Positions 1 to 7,217 of a stretch of 64,000 nucleotides of DNA are shown here, one piece after another (position 1 is the stretch's first letter; the number at the start of each line of letters is the position of its first letter). The position numbers were made by a program, and so were the translations under genes. The DNA comes from Bradyrhizobium sp. LTSP849 (GTDB taxonomy: Bacteria; Pseudomonadota; Alphaproteobacteria; Rhizobiales; Xanthobacteraceae), in the NCBI RefSeq assembly GCF_000938255.1, contig NZ_JYMR01000045.1, forward strand, positions 1-64,000, read 5' to 3'. The notes beneath the pieces are model-generated. The model was given only the letters and a program-made list of their open reading frames with translations. It had not been told where the DNA came from and searched no databases.

Positions 1-587
1 GCGGTCTCGCGGAAGGCGCGCTCGAGATCGTCGAGCGACACTTCGCCCGGACGCAGCGGACGCTCCAGGGTCTGGTCGATCAGCGCGCCTTGGGTCATTT
101 CTTTTGCGGGTGCGGGCGCAGCCGGGGCTTCCGGCACCAGCGGCGGAGCTTCAGCGACAGGAGTAGCAGCAGCGGACGCGATCGGCTGCGCCGACGCGGA
201 CATCGCGGCCGTGCCCTGCTCGACCATCGCTTCCAGCTTGTCGATGAGATCGCGGTCGGTGCCCTCGGGCTCGGCTTCGGTCGCTTCCAGCCCGGCCAGG
301 ATTTCCTTGATGCGGTCGATCGAGGCCAGGATCACCGTCACCGCGCCGGCCGTCACCGGCATGCCGTCACGGAATTTGCTCATCAGCGTCTCGCCGGCAT
401 GCGCCAGCGCTTCAAGCCGCGGCAGTCCGAGGAAGCCGCACGTACCCTTGATGGTGTGGACCAGGCGGAAGATGTTATCCAGGATCTTGGCGTTGTTCGG
501 ATCCTGCTCGAACTTCACCAGCTGATTGTCGACGGTGTCCAGGCTCTCGCTGGTCTCCGTCAAAAACTCCCGCAACAGATCATCCAT
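1..587 (-). CDS. cheA: Chemotaxis histidine kinase CheA, N-terminal part
   Basis: The gene runs off the left edge, so only about the first 195 residues are visible. They form an Hpt domain with the phosphorylatable His at residue 44 in the motif VHTIKGTCGFLG, followed by a linker rich in Ala and Pro and a second stretch starting near residue 165. CheA phosphorylates itself at this His and passes the phosphate to CheY and CheB. The start ATG at 587 gives the usual CheA beginning MDDLLREFLTET. P2, dimerisation, kinase and CheW-like domains are outside the window. About 420 bases separate it from the upstream receiver gene on the same strand, so it probably has its own promoter. Confidence 0.93.
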   Translation of the reverse strand, partial: MDDLLREFLTETSESLDTVDNQLVKFEQDPNNAKILDNIFRLVHTIKGTCGFLGLPRLEALAHAGETLMSKFRDGMPVTAGAVTVILASIDRIKEILAGLEATEAEPEGTDRDLIDKLEAMVEQGTAAMSASAQPIASAAATPVAEAPPLVPEAPAAPAPAKEMTQGALIDQTLERPLRPGEVSLDDLERAFRET

Positions 588-1005
588 GGGGTACGCCTTA
601 CTGATCTGGACTTCGACGCCTGAGCCGCACGTGGAATCAACGGAAGCCCGCTCCTAGATCGTTAGACATCCCATTTCACGGTCCCGTTAATTTCAGCCTC
701 CGTGCTAATACGGATATTGAAGAGAAGTTTGCCGTTCGGCTGCATGCAGCTGCGTTTTTCGGCAGATCCAGCGCCGCGCTTCAGGCGGGAGACACGACAG
801 GTAAACGCGCCGATAACAGCGTCACGACCTGCGCAAAAAAATCCTGCCGGCAAGGGACGATATGCACGGGCCGCGCGAATTGAATCAAATCACTCGCAAT
901 CGGAATCGCGTGCGCGACCGCCCGTTGATCTTCCGCTGAAATCCGAAATCCCTGCACTTGCGGTAAACGGACGCTTACCCCGCGAGCGGCGCGGTCAATA
1001 CCGCG
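588..1005. other. Intergenic region upstream of cheA
   Basis: These 418 bases lie between the receiver gene and cheA, both on the minus strand, and should hold the cheA promoter. I see no convincing gene. A minus-strand reading from TTG at 853 to 662 ends in a strand-like pattern (AEINGTVKWDV) that faintly recalls a PilZ domain, but it has no ribosome binding site and weak codon bias. Confidence 0.5.
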
Positions 1006-1473
1006 CTAACCCAGCCGCGCAGCAGCAGCACGATGCTCCGCGAGGCAATCCCTGATGGCGGCGAGCAACGCATCCGGCGTGAACGGCTTGCGCAGACAGC
1101 GCGCCGCGCCGAGCTCGAGCGCCATCCTCAGGAAATCCGGCGCGGGCGAGTTCAGATTTGCAAAGGCGTAGCCCGACATCGCGATCAGCGGAATGGCAGG
1201 CGCGCGCTCGTGGAAGATCCGGATCGATTCGAAGCCGCGCATATGCGGCATGAAGATATCGATCATCATCAGATCGAACTGTTCGTGTTCGAGCGCGCGA
1301 AGTCCTGCTTCTCCGCCTTCGGCGATCGTCACCCGAAGATTGTTCCGCTGGAGATAGATCTCGATGGCCATGCATACCATCGGGTCGTCGTCGACAACGA
1401 GAATATGGTTCAGATTTTCCGTCCCCGTTTGAGTTTCCCGCTTCGGCGATTCAACAATTGAACCGTGGGGCAC
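1006..1473 (-). CDS. Stand-alone response regulator receiver (CheY-like)
   Basis: This 155-residue protein is one receiver domain with no output domain. The acidic pocket is DDD at residues 28-30, the phospho-acceptor is Asp72 in MIDIFMP, the switch Ser is residue 100 and the conserved Lys is residue 129 in LRKPF. All key residues are intact, so phosphorylation is expected. I chose the GTG at 1473 because AGGAG lies about 6 bases upstream; the longer reading from 1668 lacks such a site and its extra residues look non-coding. It may serve chemotaxis, since cheA is the next gene on the strand, or a hybrid kinase elsewhere. The partner cannot be told from the sequence. Confidence 0.88.
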   Translation of the reverse strand: MPHGSIVESPKRETQTGTENLNHILVVDDDPMVCMAIEIYLQRNNLRVTIAEGGEAGLRALEHEQFDLMMIDIFMPHMRGFESIRIFHERAPAIPLIAMSGYAFANLNSPAPDFLRMALELGAARCLRKPFTPDALLAAIRDCLAEHRAAAARLG

Positions 1474-1699
1474 GCCTTTCTCCTCTGGCTTGAATCGAAA
1501 TGGTGATGGCCGCGCGTGCGGTTGGCCTGGTGCAGAAGGCGGACGGGATGAACGCAAGATCTGCGGCCACGCCACGCAATGACTCGAAGCAATCGCTGAC
1601 GGCTGAAATGAGTTGGCGGACAAGCAAGGCTGCGCGGATCGACGAATGTCCGATGGCATCGTGGACACAAGGTCTGCCGTCGACCAGTTTCCGGCTCAT
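1451..1699 (-). CDS. Possible small protein overlapping the receiver start
   Basis: A reading frame of 82 residues starts at ATG 1699, with AAGGGGG about 5 bases upstream, and ends 23 bases inside the receiver gene in another frame. That arrangement would fit translational coupling. The residues (MSRKLVDGRPCVHDAIGHSS ...) match no family I know, no membrane segment or motif is evident, and third-position GC is only moderate. The ribosome binding site is the main argument for it. It may be a chance frame. Confidence 0.3.
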   Translation of the reverse strand: MSRKLVDGRPCVHDAIGHSSIRAALLVRQLISAVSDCFESLRGVAADLAFIPSAFCTRPTARAAITISIQARGERRAPRFNC

Positions 1700-1916
1700 A
1701 AGGCCCCCTTGCCGGTTCTTCCCGACTGGCGACGCGAGACTGGCGACCAAGCGCGTGCGCGAATCAGCACGCAGTTCTTATTTCCGCCGCAAATGAGGCA
1801 GGCTGTCTGCCCTCCAACGGGTATATGGACAACAACACAACCGTTGCGGTAGCATTATACAACCGTGCAACTGGATGTCGAACGCACGATCCGAGACCGC
1901 GCTGGATTGATCCTGC
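1474..1916. other. Divergent intergenic region between receiver and Crp remnant
   Basis: Apart from the weak small frame ending at 1451, I see no gene in these 443 bases. Base composition is less GC-rich around 1790-1870, as expected for promoter sequence. It would hold the promoters of the receiver gene and of the former Crp-type gene. Confidence 0.4.
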
Positions 1917-2175
1917 ATGACCGCGAGCTACCGACCGCCCAACCAGCTGCTGCAAATACTTGATGCGGCAGATTTCGCTCGGCTGCGTCCCCATCTCATC
2001 AGGATGGCAGTCGCCGCGGCCAGCGTACAGTTCCGCAGCCTGATGATCCGGCATCATTCGCTACAGCCGGGGCCAGATCGAGATCACCGATTTGCGCGCG
2101 CTGGAAACAGCGTCCTGCGACTGCTATTCCGCGGTGAAGGCCCATCACGTGCGACTGTTAGAGGCCCCGCGATGA
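1917..2175 (+). pseudogene. Crp/Fnr-family regulator remnant
   Basis: Two pieces of a Crp/Fnr-type regulator lie close together in different frames. From ATG 1917 the frame gives an N-terminus with NQLLQILDAADFARLRPHL, like the opening of the intact gene at 2363. From about 2047 another frame gives SGIIRYSRGQIEITDL and runs to the stop at 2173-2175, matching the wing and C-terminal tail of the same family (the intact neighbour has HYSRGHIQI ... CECYATVKAQ against CDCYSAVKAH here). About 150 codons covering the rest of the sensor domain and most of the HTH are missing. It is therefore a decayed tandem paralogue produced by internal deletion plus frameshift. Confidence 0.75.
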
Positions 2176-2362
2176 CGCCAGGCCAACGCCAACGACTGCA
2201 TTCCGGCGTGCGCACAAGGCGGTATCGACTGATTGCCGGGCCGCGCCTGTGAACAATTGACCAATTGCCAATATATCCCGACGGGAAGATGATGGAACTT
2301 ACCCGTGCGAGGAATAGTAGATCCGCTGGAGCGTTCATTGGCTGGGGAAACGGGAGGCGGCT

Positions 2363-3067
2363 TTGGAAACGATGGTGCGTCCATCCAACGGTTTCCTGTC
2401 GGCGCTGTCGGCAGACGATTATGAATTGATCCGTGCACATCTGCGCACGGTCGACCTGCCGCACGACGCGGTGCTGGTCGAGACCGGCGAGACGCTCAGG
2501 CGCGCCTACTTCCCCCACCGTGGCGTGATCTCGCTGGTCGTGACGCTCGCCAAGGGCGAGCACGTGCAGGTCGCCATGATCGGCCGCGACAGCCTGCTCG
2601 GCACGCTCTCGACCATGGGCGATGCCTGCGCACTGAACACGGCAGTCGTACTGGTTCCCGGCGCTGCATCGGTGATGGACCTCGACCGGTTGCGCGGCGC
2701 GGCCGAACAGAGCACCACCCTGCGGACGCTGCTGACGCGCCACGGGCTGGCGGTCTACGCCCAGGTCCAGCAGACCGCGGGCTGCAATGCCGCCCATCCC
2801 GTGGAATCGCGACTATCGCGCTGCCTGCTGCACACCCATGATTTGTCGGGCGACTACCGGCTGCTGCTCACCCAGGAGGTCATGGCGCAGATGATCGGGG
2901 CGCGGCGCAACAGCGTGTCGCTGGTCGCCAATACCTTGCAGCAGGCCAATTTCATCCACTACAGCCGCGGACACATCCAAATCCTCAATTTGGACGGGCT
3001 GCGCCAGACCGCGTGCGAATGCTACGCTACGGTGAAGGCCCAGTACGACAGGCTGCTCGGGTCCTGA
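2363..3067 (+). CDS. Crp/Fnr family transcriptional regulator
   Basis: This 234-residue cytoplasmic DNA-binding protein has an N-terminal cyclic-nucleotide-like sensor barrel (about 10-120, with FPHRGVISLVV and GRDSLLG) and a C-terminal winged HTH (about 150-225, with QEVMAQMIGARRNSVSLVA as recognition region). The effector is unknown; no Fnr-type cluster of cysteines is present at the N-terminus. I prefer the TTG at 2363, since GGGAGG lies 5 bases before it; the ATG at 2372 would be 14 bases away. A decayed paralogue sits directly upstream, so this is the surviving copy of a tandem pair. It is probably transcribed alone. Confidence 0.87.
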   Translation: METMVRPSNGFLSALSADDYELIRAHLRTVDLPHDAVLVETGETLRRAYFPHRGVISLVVTLAKGEHVQVAMIGRDSLLGTLSTMGDACALNTAVVLVPGAASVMDLDRLRGAAEQSTTLRTLLTRHGLAVYAQVQQTAGCNAAHPVESRLSRCLLHTHDLSGDYRLLLTQEVMAQMIGARRNSVSLVANTLQQANFIHYSRGHIQILNLDGLRQTACECYATVKAQYDRLLGS

Positions 3068-3237
3068 CGAAGCACGACGCGCTCCGCGCAGAGCGGGACG
3101 TGGTAAACCAACCGTTGACGGCCGTCCGCAAACACCGCGCGTCTCGCTACCGGAACCGAAATCGGAACGGGCGTAGATATCCCGGCGCATCGCGACCCAG
3201 GGCTCGCGATGCGTACCACTGGGGACCGGGACCGAGC

Positions 3238-3633
3238 ATGTTTGAAGCCACTTTCGCGCCTGCGCAGAGCACGCTCGATATTGATCCGCTGCCCGAGCTT
3301 GAGCCGCTGCGCGAGCCTGGTGCGTTCGACGCGCTCGTGCGCGAGATCGGCGAGGACGGTGCCGGCGAGGTCCGAGCCGTATTCTGGAGCGACACAAGTG
3401 CGCGGCTCAAACTGTTCCGAACGCTCGACCTCGGCCAGCATCGCAGCAAGATTGGGCGCGAGGCGCATTCACTGAAGAGCGCCGCCAGGACGTTCGGCTA
3501 TCTCCGGCTCGCGACGCTGGCACAGCAGTTGGAGAGAACCGCGGACACGCTTGGAGATGCCGAATTTTGCGATCTTCTGGAGCGGATGGATGCGGCCTAC
3601 GCCGCTGCGCGGAAGCAGGAGCCGCAGGACTGA
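3238..3633 (+). CDS. Stand-alone Hpt domain phosphotransfer protein
   Basis: This 131-residue protein is a single histidine phosphotransfer domain. The phosphorylatable His is residue 77 in REAHSLKSAARTFG, followed by the helical pattern of Hpt four-helix bundles (LRLATLAQQLERTA). Such proteins relay phosphate between a hybrid kinase and a response regulator. The ATG at 3238 puts the domain at the usual distance from the N-terminus; the longer reading from 3013 overlaps the Crp gene and adds Arg-rich, non-protein-like sequence. The lone receiver at 1006-1473 could be a partner, but nothing in the sequence proves it. Confidence 0.85.
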   Translation: MFEATFAPAQSTLDIDPLPELEPLREPGAFDALVREIGEDGAGEVRAVFWSDTSARLKLFRTLDLGQHRSKIGREAHSLKSAARTFGYLRLATLAQQLERTADTLGDAEFCDLLERMDAAYAAARKQEPQD

Positions 3634-3731
3634 CCACCCCCGCGTGCATTCCGCCGTACTTATACGGTTTACGATTTTCATATAAGACTAATCATAGGTG
3701 GCGATAGTCGCCGGAAACCAGGAGGGTTTCT

Positions 3732-3980
3732 ATGTTCACCTATGAGACTGCGGACCAGAAAGAAGTCCGTCGCTTCCGCATCGCTCAGTTCAACGGCCGG
3801 ATGGCGACCGTGAAAGCGGGCGAGTCGACGGTGACCGGTTTCGTGCGTTCGGTGCTGGAGCAGGAATCGAGCATGCCGCCGCGCTGGGTCATCACGATCA
3901 TCCCGAATGCTCCGAAGGAAGAGCCGAAGGTCCTGCGGCCCACCTCGCGCGCCCGCCCCTTCGCCGAAGACTATTTTTGA
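3732..3980 (+). CDS. Conserved hypothetical small protein
   Basis: An 82-residue soluble protein with a strong AGGAGG about 6 bases before the ATG. The N-terminal half has alternating strand-like segments (EVRRFRIAQFNGRMATVKAG, WVITIIPNAP), suggesting a small beta-rich fold, and the tail is basic. It has no signal peptide, no cysteines and no known catalytic motif. I do not recognise the family. It is a single gene flanked by short intergenic regions. Confidence 0.7.
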   Translation: MFTYETADQKEVRRFRIAQFNGRMATVKAGESTVTGFVRSVLEQESSMPPRWVITIIPNAPKEEPKVLRPTSRARPFAEDYF

Positions 3981-4052
3981 ACGAGATCGGGTCTCTCTAG
4001 CCGATCCCAAGCCTTTGGCCGCGCCGCCGCCCGGCGGCGCAACACAACAGCC

Positions 4053-4673
4053 TCAATCGATCGAATGCAGCAGCGCCGCGCGGACGAGGTCCGCGGTGTT
4101 GCGTGCACCGAGCTTGCGCATCGCCTCAGCCCGATGGCTCTCGAAGGTGCGCGGGCTGATCTGCATCCGCAGCGCGCCCTGCTTGTTCGAATAGCCCTCG
4201 CTGATCAGCCTCAGCACCTCACGCTCACGCTTGGTCAGCCGCTTGCCCGACAGGCTCGAGAACTCGGGGCTCGCCACACGCGGCGTCTGCGGTGCGCGGC
4301 CGGCCTTCAACTCGGCATCCTCGGTCGTGGACGGCGTGGGCAAGTCGCCCTTGTGAGGACCGGCAAGCCGCTTGACCAGGCCGCAGACGCGCTCGGTCTG
4401 CGCCAGCGCGTTCTCGACCACCCGCTGCAAATAGGCGCGGTCGCCCAACACCGGCGCGAGCTGATCGCTGTGATGCTTGATCTCGCCCATGTAGAGCAGG
4501 AGTGCGGTCAGGGGACCATTGAGCTCGCGGGCGATGGCGGCAGCCATCTCGTCGGCGGCCTTGGCGCGGGCGGCATTCAGTCGGACGAAATCGAGCTCTT
4601 CAGGTGGAGAAGCGCTGCTTTCGTACCATTCCGACGGCCGCGAATCAGTGGCCGTATCGTTGTGTGACCCCAT
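4053..4673 (-). CDS. HisKA-like dimerisation segment fused to a LuxR-type HTH
   Basis: This 206-residue protein joins two parts not often seen together. Residues about 35-100 look like the dimerisation/H-box helices of a sensor kinase (IARELNGPLTALLLYM, compare IAHELNQPLTAI), but the His position holds Arg49, and no ATP-binding domain follows. Residues about 145-200 form a LuxR/FixJ-type HTH (LTKREREVLRLISEGYSNKQ, then RTFESHRAEAMRKLGARN). A linker rich in Thr and Pro joins them. It is likely a DNA-binding regulator that dimerises, or pairs with a kinase, through the pseudo-kinase helices. No receiver domain is present, so it is not a normal response regulator. Confidence 0.8.
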   Translation of the reverse strand: MGSHNDTATDSRPSEWYESSASPPEELDFVRLNAARAKAADEMAAAIARELNGPLTALLLYMGEIKHHSDQLAPVLGDRAYLQRVVENALAQTERVCGLVKRLAGPHKGDLPTPSTTEDAELKAGRAPQTPRVASPEFSSLSGKRLTKREREVLRLISEGYSNKQGALRMQISPRTFESHRAEAMRKLGARNTADLVRAALLHSID

Positions 4674-5012
4674 GTGACTCGTTTAGCGGAACTTGGGGCG
4701 ATCTATGGTTAACTTTTTGCTCCGTAAGACTACGGTCATTTTGGCAGCTTTGTGCTGAAACATCGGCATCGGCACAATTTATGCTTGCGCGAAGACATCC
4801 CCGACCATGCAGAGGTTGATAAACCTGCTTAATTCACAAGCAGATGGGCAGAGCCGTCTTAACGATCGCCGCCACACCGGATCTCCAGAACCCCGGATTT
4901 TACGGATATATTAACGGCGACTTGCTTCTCTGTGTCCCACTTGAGAGCGCGCAAATGCCTCCACGCATTGGGCCGATAGGCCTGCGGGATTCGTTGCGGA
5001 AGATTGCGTGCC
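4674..5012. other. Divergent intergenic region
   Basis: These 339 bases separate the LuxR-type gene (minus) from the hypothetical gene at 5013 (plus) and should hold both promoters. There are AT-richer patches near 4700-4740 and 4890-4915. I see no gene and no strong operator. Confidence 0.45.
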
Positions 5013-6176
5013 ATGAACGAGATCGATCAGCTATCGGAGTTCTTGCAGAAGCTGACGCCGCTGTCGCGCAGCTGTCTGCTCAGCGAGCTCGAGCGGCTCG
5101 AGCTGTGCGGCATCGACATGCCCGGCTCAACCAGCGTCCAGACCACGCTGCGCGCCGAGTTCCGCAAGGACGGATCGACCCAGGCGCGCGCCACCAATCC
5201 CTCACGCTATTTCTTCGCGCCGCTTGAGCTGCTCTTGATCGACGGCGCGCCCGAGCACGCCAATATGGGGCGGATCTCGCGCAACACGCTCACGCCGATC
5301 TGGGAGTGGATCTGCCGCGACCTGCTGCCGACCATGGCGCGCGACTATATCAAGGCGATCAACGACCAGGTCACCGCCAACAACCCGAAGGAAGTGCTGA
5401 AGATCGCGTCGACCTTTCAGGTCAAGGTCGTCAAGGTCCTCGAGAACACCCTCGCCTCGGCCGAGAGCACCGAGTTCGCGCGCGCCAAGCTCGCGCAATA
5501 CACGGCCTCGCGCACCGCCTTCGACGACGTGAGGAAGATGCTGCATGTGCTGCGCGCCGGCGACGCGCTGCCGAAGTTCAACGCGAAGCTGCCCGAGAAG
5601 ATCGCGAAATTCGACGACGGCCAGGTCGCCCAGATCACCGCGCAGCTCGACGCCTTCAAGAAGGCCTATCCCGATGCGCTGCCCTTCGCGCTGGCGCTGG
5701 TGGCGAGGCGCCTGAAGACGTCCTGGGAGTTGGCACGCCTCGCCACCAAGGCGGCCGCGAGCAAGAGCGCGGCCGACGTCGCCGCTGCGCCTTACGCCTG
5801 CGCCGTCCCCATGGTGCTCGACCGGCTCGACGACAAGCGCCTCGCGCTGCGTATCGCGCTCCGGAACAACCGCGTGCTGGTCGCGCGCGACCTGCTCACC
5901 GAGGTCTACGACACCGAATATGCGCTCAAGGTTCGTATCGACGGCATCGAGCAATGCGAATGGGGCGTCCGGCTCCAGCAATTGATGGACGCGATCGCGG
6001 CGCTGGTGTCGGCCGAGGTCAGCCGCTTCCCCTCCAATGTCGGTCATATCCTCGGCTCGCGCCGGCTGCGCAGTCACGACACGCTGGGCGGCAAGCTGAG
6101 CTATCTGGCCTGGAAGGGACGCGACGCGATCGAGGACGGCGCGGCGGCGTTTCGCAAGTTGATCGGGGCGACCTGA
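5013..6176 (+). CDS. Conserved hypothetical protein, mostly helical
   Basis: A 387-residue protein without signal peptide or membrane segments. It is predicted to be largely alpha-helical, with Ala/Leu-rich heptad-like stretches and many charged pairs (for example KVVKVLENTLASAE and QLQQL-type patterns near the C-terminus). Trp-rich WEWICRDLLPTMARDYI near residue 105 is a distinctive conserved-looking block. I recognise no catalytic motif. The ATG at 5013 is preferred to the TTG three codons upstream because it gives a natural start with a weak GGAAG about 10 bases before. Codon use is strongly coding. It is followed by a convergent gap with a possible small gene on the other strand. Confidence 0.78.
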   Translation: MNEIDQLSEFLQKLTPLSRSCLLSELERLELCGIDMPGSTSVQTTLRAEFRKDGSTQARATNPSRYFFAPLELLLIDGAPEHANMGRISRNTLTPIWEWICRDLLPTMARDYIKAINDQVTANNPKEVLKIASTFQVKVVKVLENTLASAESTEFARAKLAQYTASRTAFDDVRKMLHVLRAGDALPKFNAKLPEKIAKFDDGQVAQITAQLDAFKKAYPDALPFALALVARRLKTSWELARLATKAAASKSAADVAAAPYACAVPMVLDRLDDKRLALRIALRNNRVLVARDLLTEVYDTEYALKVRIDGIEQCEWGVRLQQLMDAIAALVSAEVSRFPSNVGHILGSRRLRSHDTLGGKLSYLAWKGRDAIEDGAAAFRKLIGAT

Positions 6177-6182
6177 TCCGCG

Positions 6183-6278
6183 CTACTCGGGCGTCCGCGG
6201 CAGGCTCAGGAAGCGATCGAGAAATCGCCCTGACAGCACGAACCTGAACCACCAATACATCAACCGCCGCGTCGTCAT
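6183..6278 (-). CDS. Possible 31-residue aromatic-rich small protein
   Basis: From ATG 6278 a frame of 31 residues reads MTTRRLMYWWFRFVLSGRFL followed by a short tail to a TAG at 6183-6185. A GAGGAT lies about 7 bases upstream of the ATG. The basic N-terminus followed by an aromatic and aliphatic stretch would suit a small membrane-associated protein. The frame is open back to another ATG at 6344, giving 53 residues, but that ATG has no good ribosome binding site and lies inside the palindrome at 6343-6360. No family is known to me, and a frame this short can arise by chance. Confidence 0.35.
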   Translation of the reverse strand: MTTRRLMYWWFRFVLSGRFLDRFLSLPRTPE

Positions 6279-6342
6279 AGCTGCGATCCTCGACAGCCCA
6301 CCACCGGCTGCTCGGATCAATAGCGCAGGTGCAGCAATACGC

Positions 6343-6360
6343 ATGTGAAGTGCTTCACAT
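6343..6360. promoter_or_regulatory. Perfect palindrome matching the CRP core consensus
   Basis: The sequence ATGTGAAG-TG-CTTCACAT is an 8+8 base perfect inverted repeat. It contains TGTGA-N6-TCACA, the core consensus of E. coli CRP sites. It lies about 150 bases before the exported-protein gene at 6507 and just before the possible small gene on the minus strand. Whether a Crp/Fnr protein of this organism uses this consensus is inference. Confidence 0.5.
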
Positions 6361-6506
6361 CCACCTCCCCAGCACCCTGGCGAGTTGTCGCATCACTGTC
6401 ACGAGCGAGGCCTGAACATGCGCGCATCGCGCGAAAATGAATTCATGGACCGGACGTGTCGCACCTATTCTCTAATCATCGCATGCTGCGATGGAAGGAA
6501 TTCGCG

Positions 6507-6932
6507 ATGAGATCGATCCGACTGACGTTGACGGTGATGGCGTGGCTGGTGGGCGCTTGTGTGCTGACATCGACGACGATGGCACAGACCGCGCCGCCTC
6601 CTGGCAATACCGCACCGACCGCCGATAACGCCGTCCTGCTCACCATCTTCTTCAAGCACGACCAGTCGCGTCCGCTCAACGAATTGAATCCACAGCTCGA
6701 CAAGCAGGGTTTTCGTAAAGCCTTCCCGCCGGCGGGCGTGGAGGTCGTAAGCTGGTACGTGATGATGGGCATCGGCCAGGTGATCACGCTGCGGCTGCCG
6801 GCCTCGCGGCTGCGCGAGGTCAACCGCATCATCGAGGATACGGCGTGGGGTCCGTACCGCACCGAGTTCTATCCGACCTATGACTATAAGGCGGTCGGGA
6901 TCGCCGAACACGAAAAGGCGACGGCCAACTGA
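6507..6932 (+). CDS. Hypothetical exported protein
   Basis: A 141-residue protein with a Sec signal peptide: basic MRSIRL, a hydrophobic core (LTVMAWLVGACVL) and a likely cleavage after MAQ near residue 27. The mature part alternates strands and helices (AVLLTIFFKHDQ, VVSWYVMMGIGQVITLRL, LREVNRIIEDTAWG). This suggests a small alpha+beta fold of the ferredoxin-like barrel kind, but I cannot assign a family. The ATG at 6507 is supported by GGAAGGAA about 6 bases upstream and by the signal peptide; the TTG at 6456 would destroy the signal. It probably acts in the periplasm. The CRP-like palindrome upstream may control it. Confidence 0.75.
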   Translation: MRSIRLTLTVMAWLVGACVLTSTTMAQTAPPPGNTAPTADNAVLLTIFFKHDQSRPLNELNPQLDKQGFRKAFPPAGVEVVSWYVMMGIGQVITLRLPASRLREVNRIIEDTAWGPYRTEFYPTYDYKAVGIAEHEKATAN

Positions 6933-7217
6933 TACCGGCGTTATTGATTTGGGCGAAGCGCGCGCAGCTTCGTCCAATTGCAGGACACCGGCCGCGCTCA
7001 CGCACGGCCGGCGTCGTCCCGAAAATCTCAGACAATGTCGCGCTGCCGCGCGCCAATCGCCGACAAACATGAAAACTTCTCAAAGACAATCCGAACAATT
7101 TTACAAATGATGGCGGCTTTAACGTTACCCGGACAATTCAACATTCGCGCTGAAGCTCTCCATATTTGCAGCCCCCCGCGCCGCTATCACACCGTCACGG
7201 AACGGGAGTGGTTTGCG

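Noticed and set aside
662..853. A 63-codon minus-strand frame with a PilZ-like ending
   Set aside because: It starts at TTG with no ribosome binding site, has poor codon bias, and the similarity rests on a few residues.
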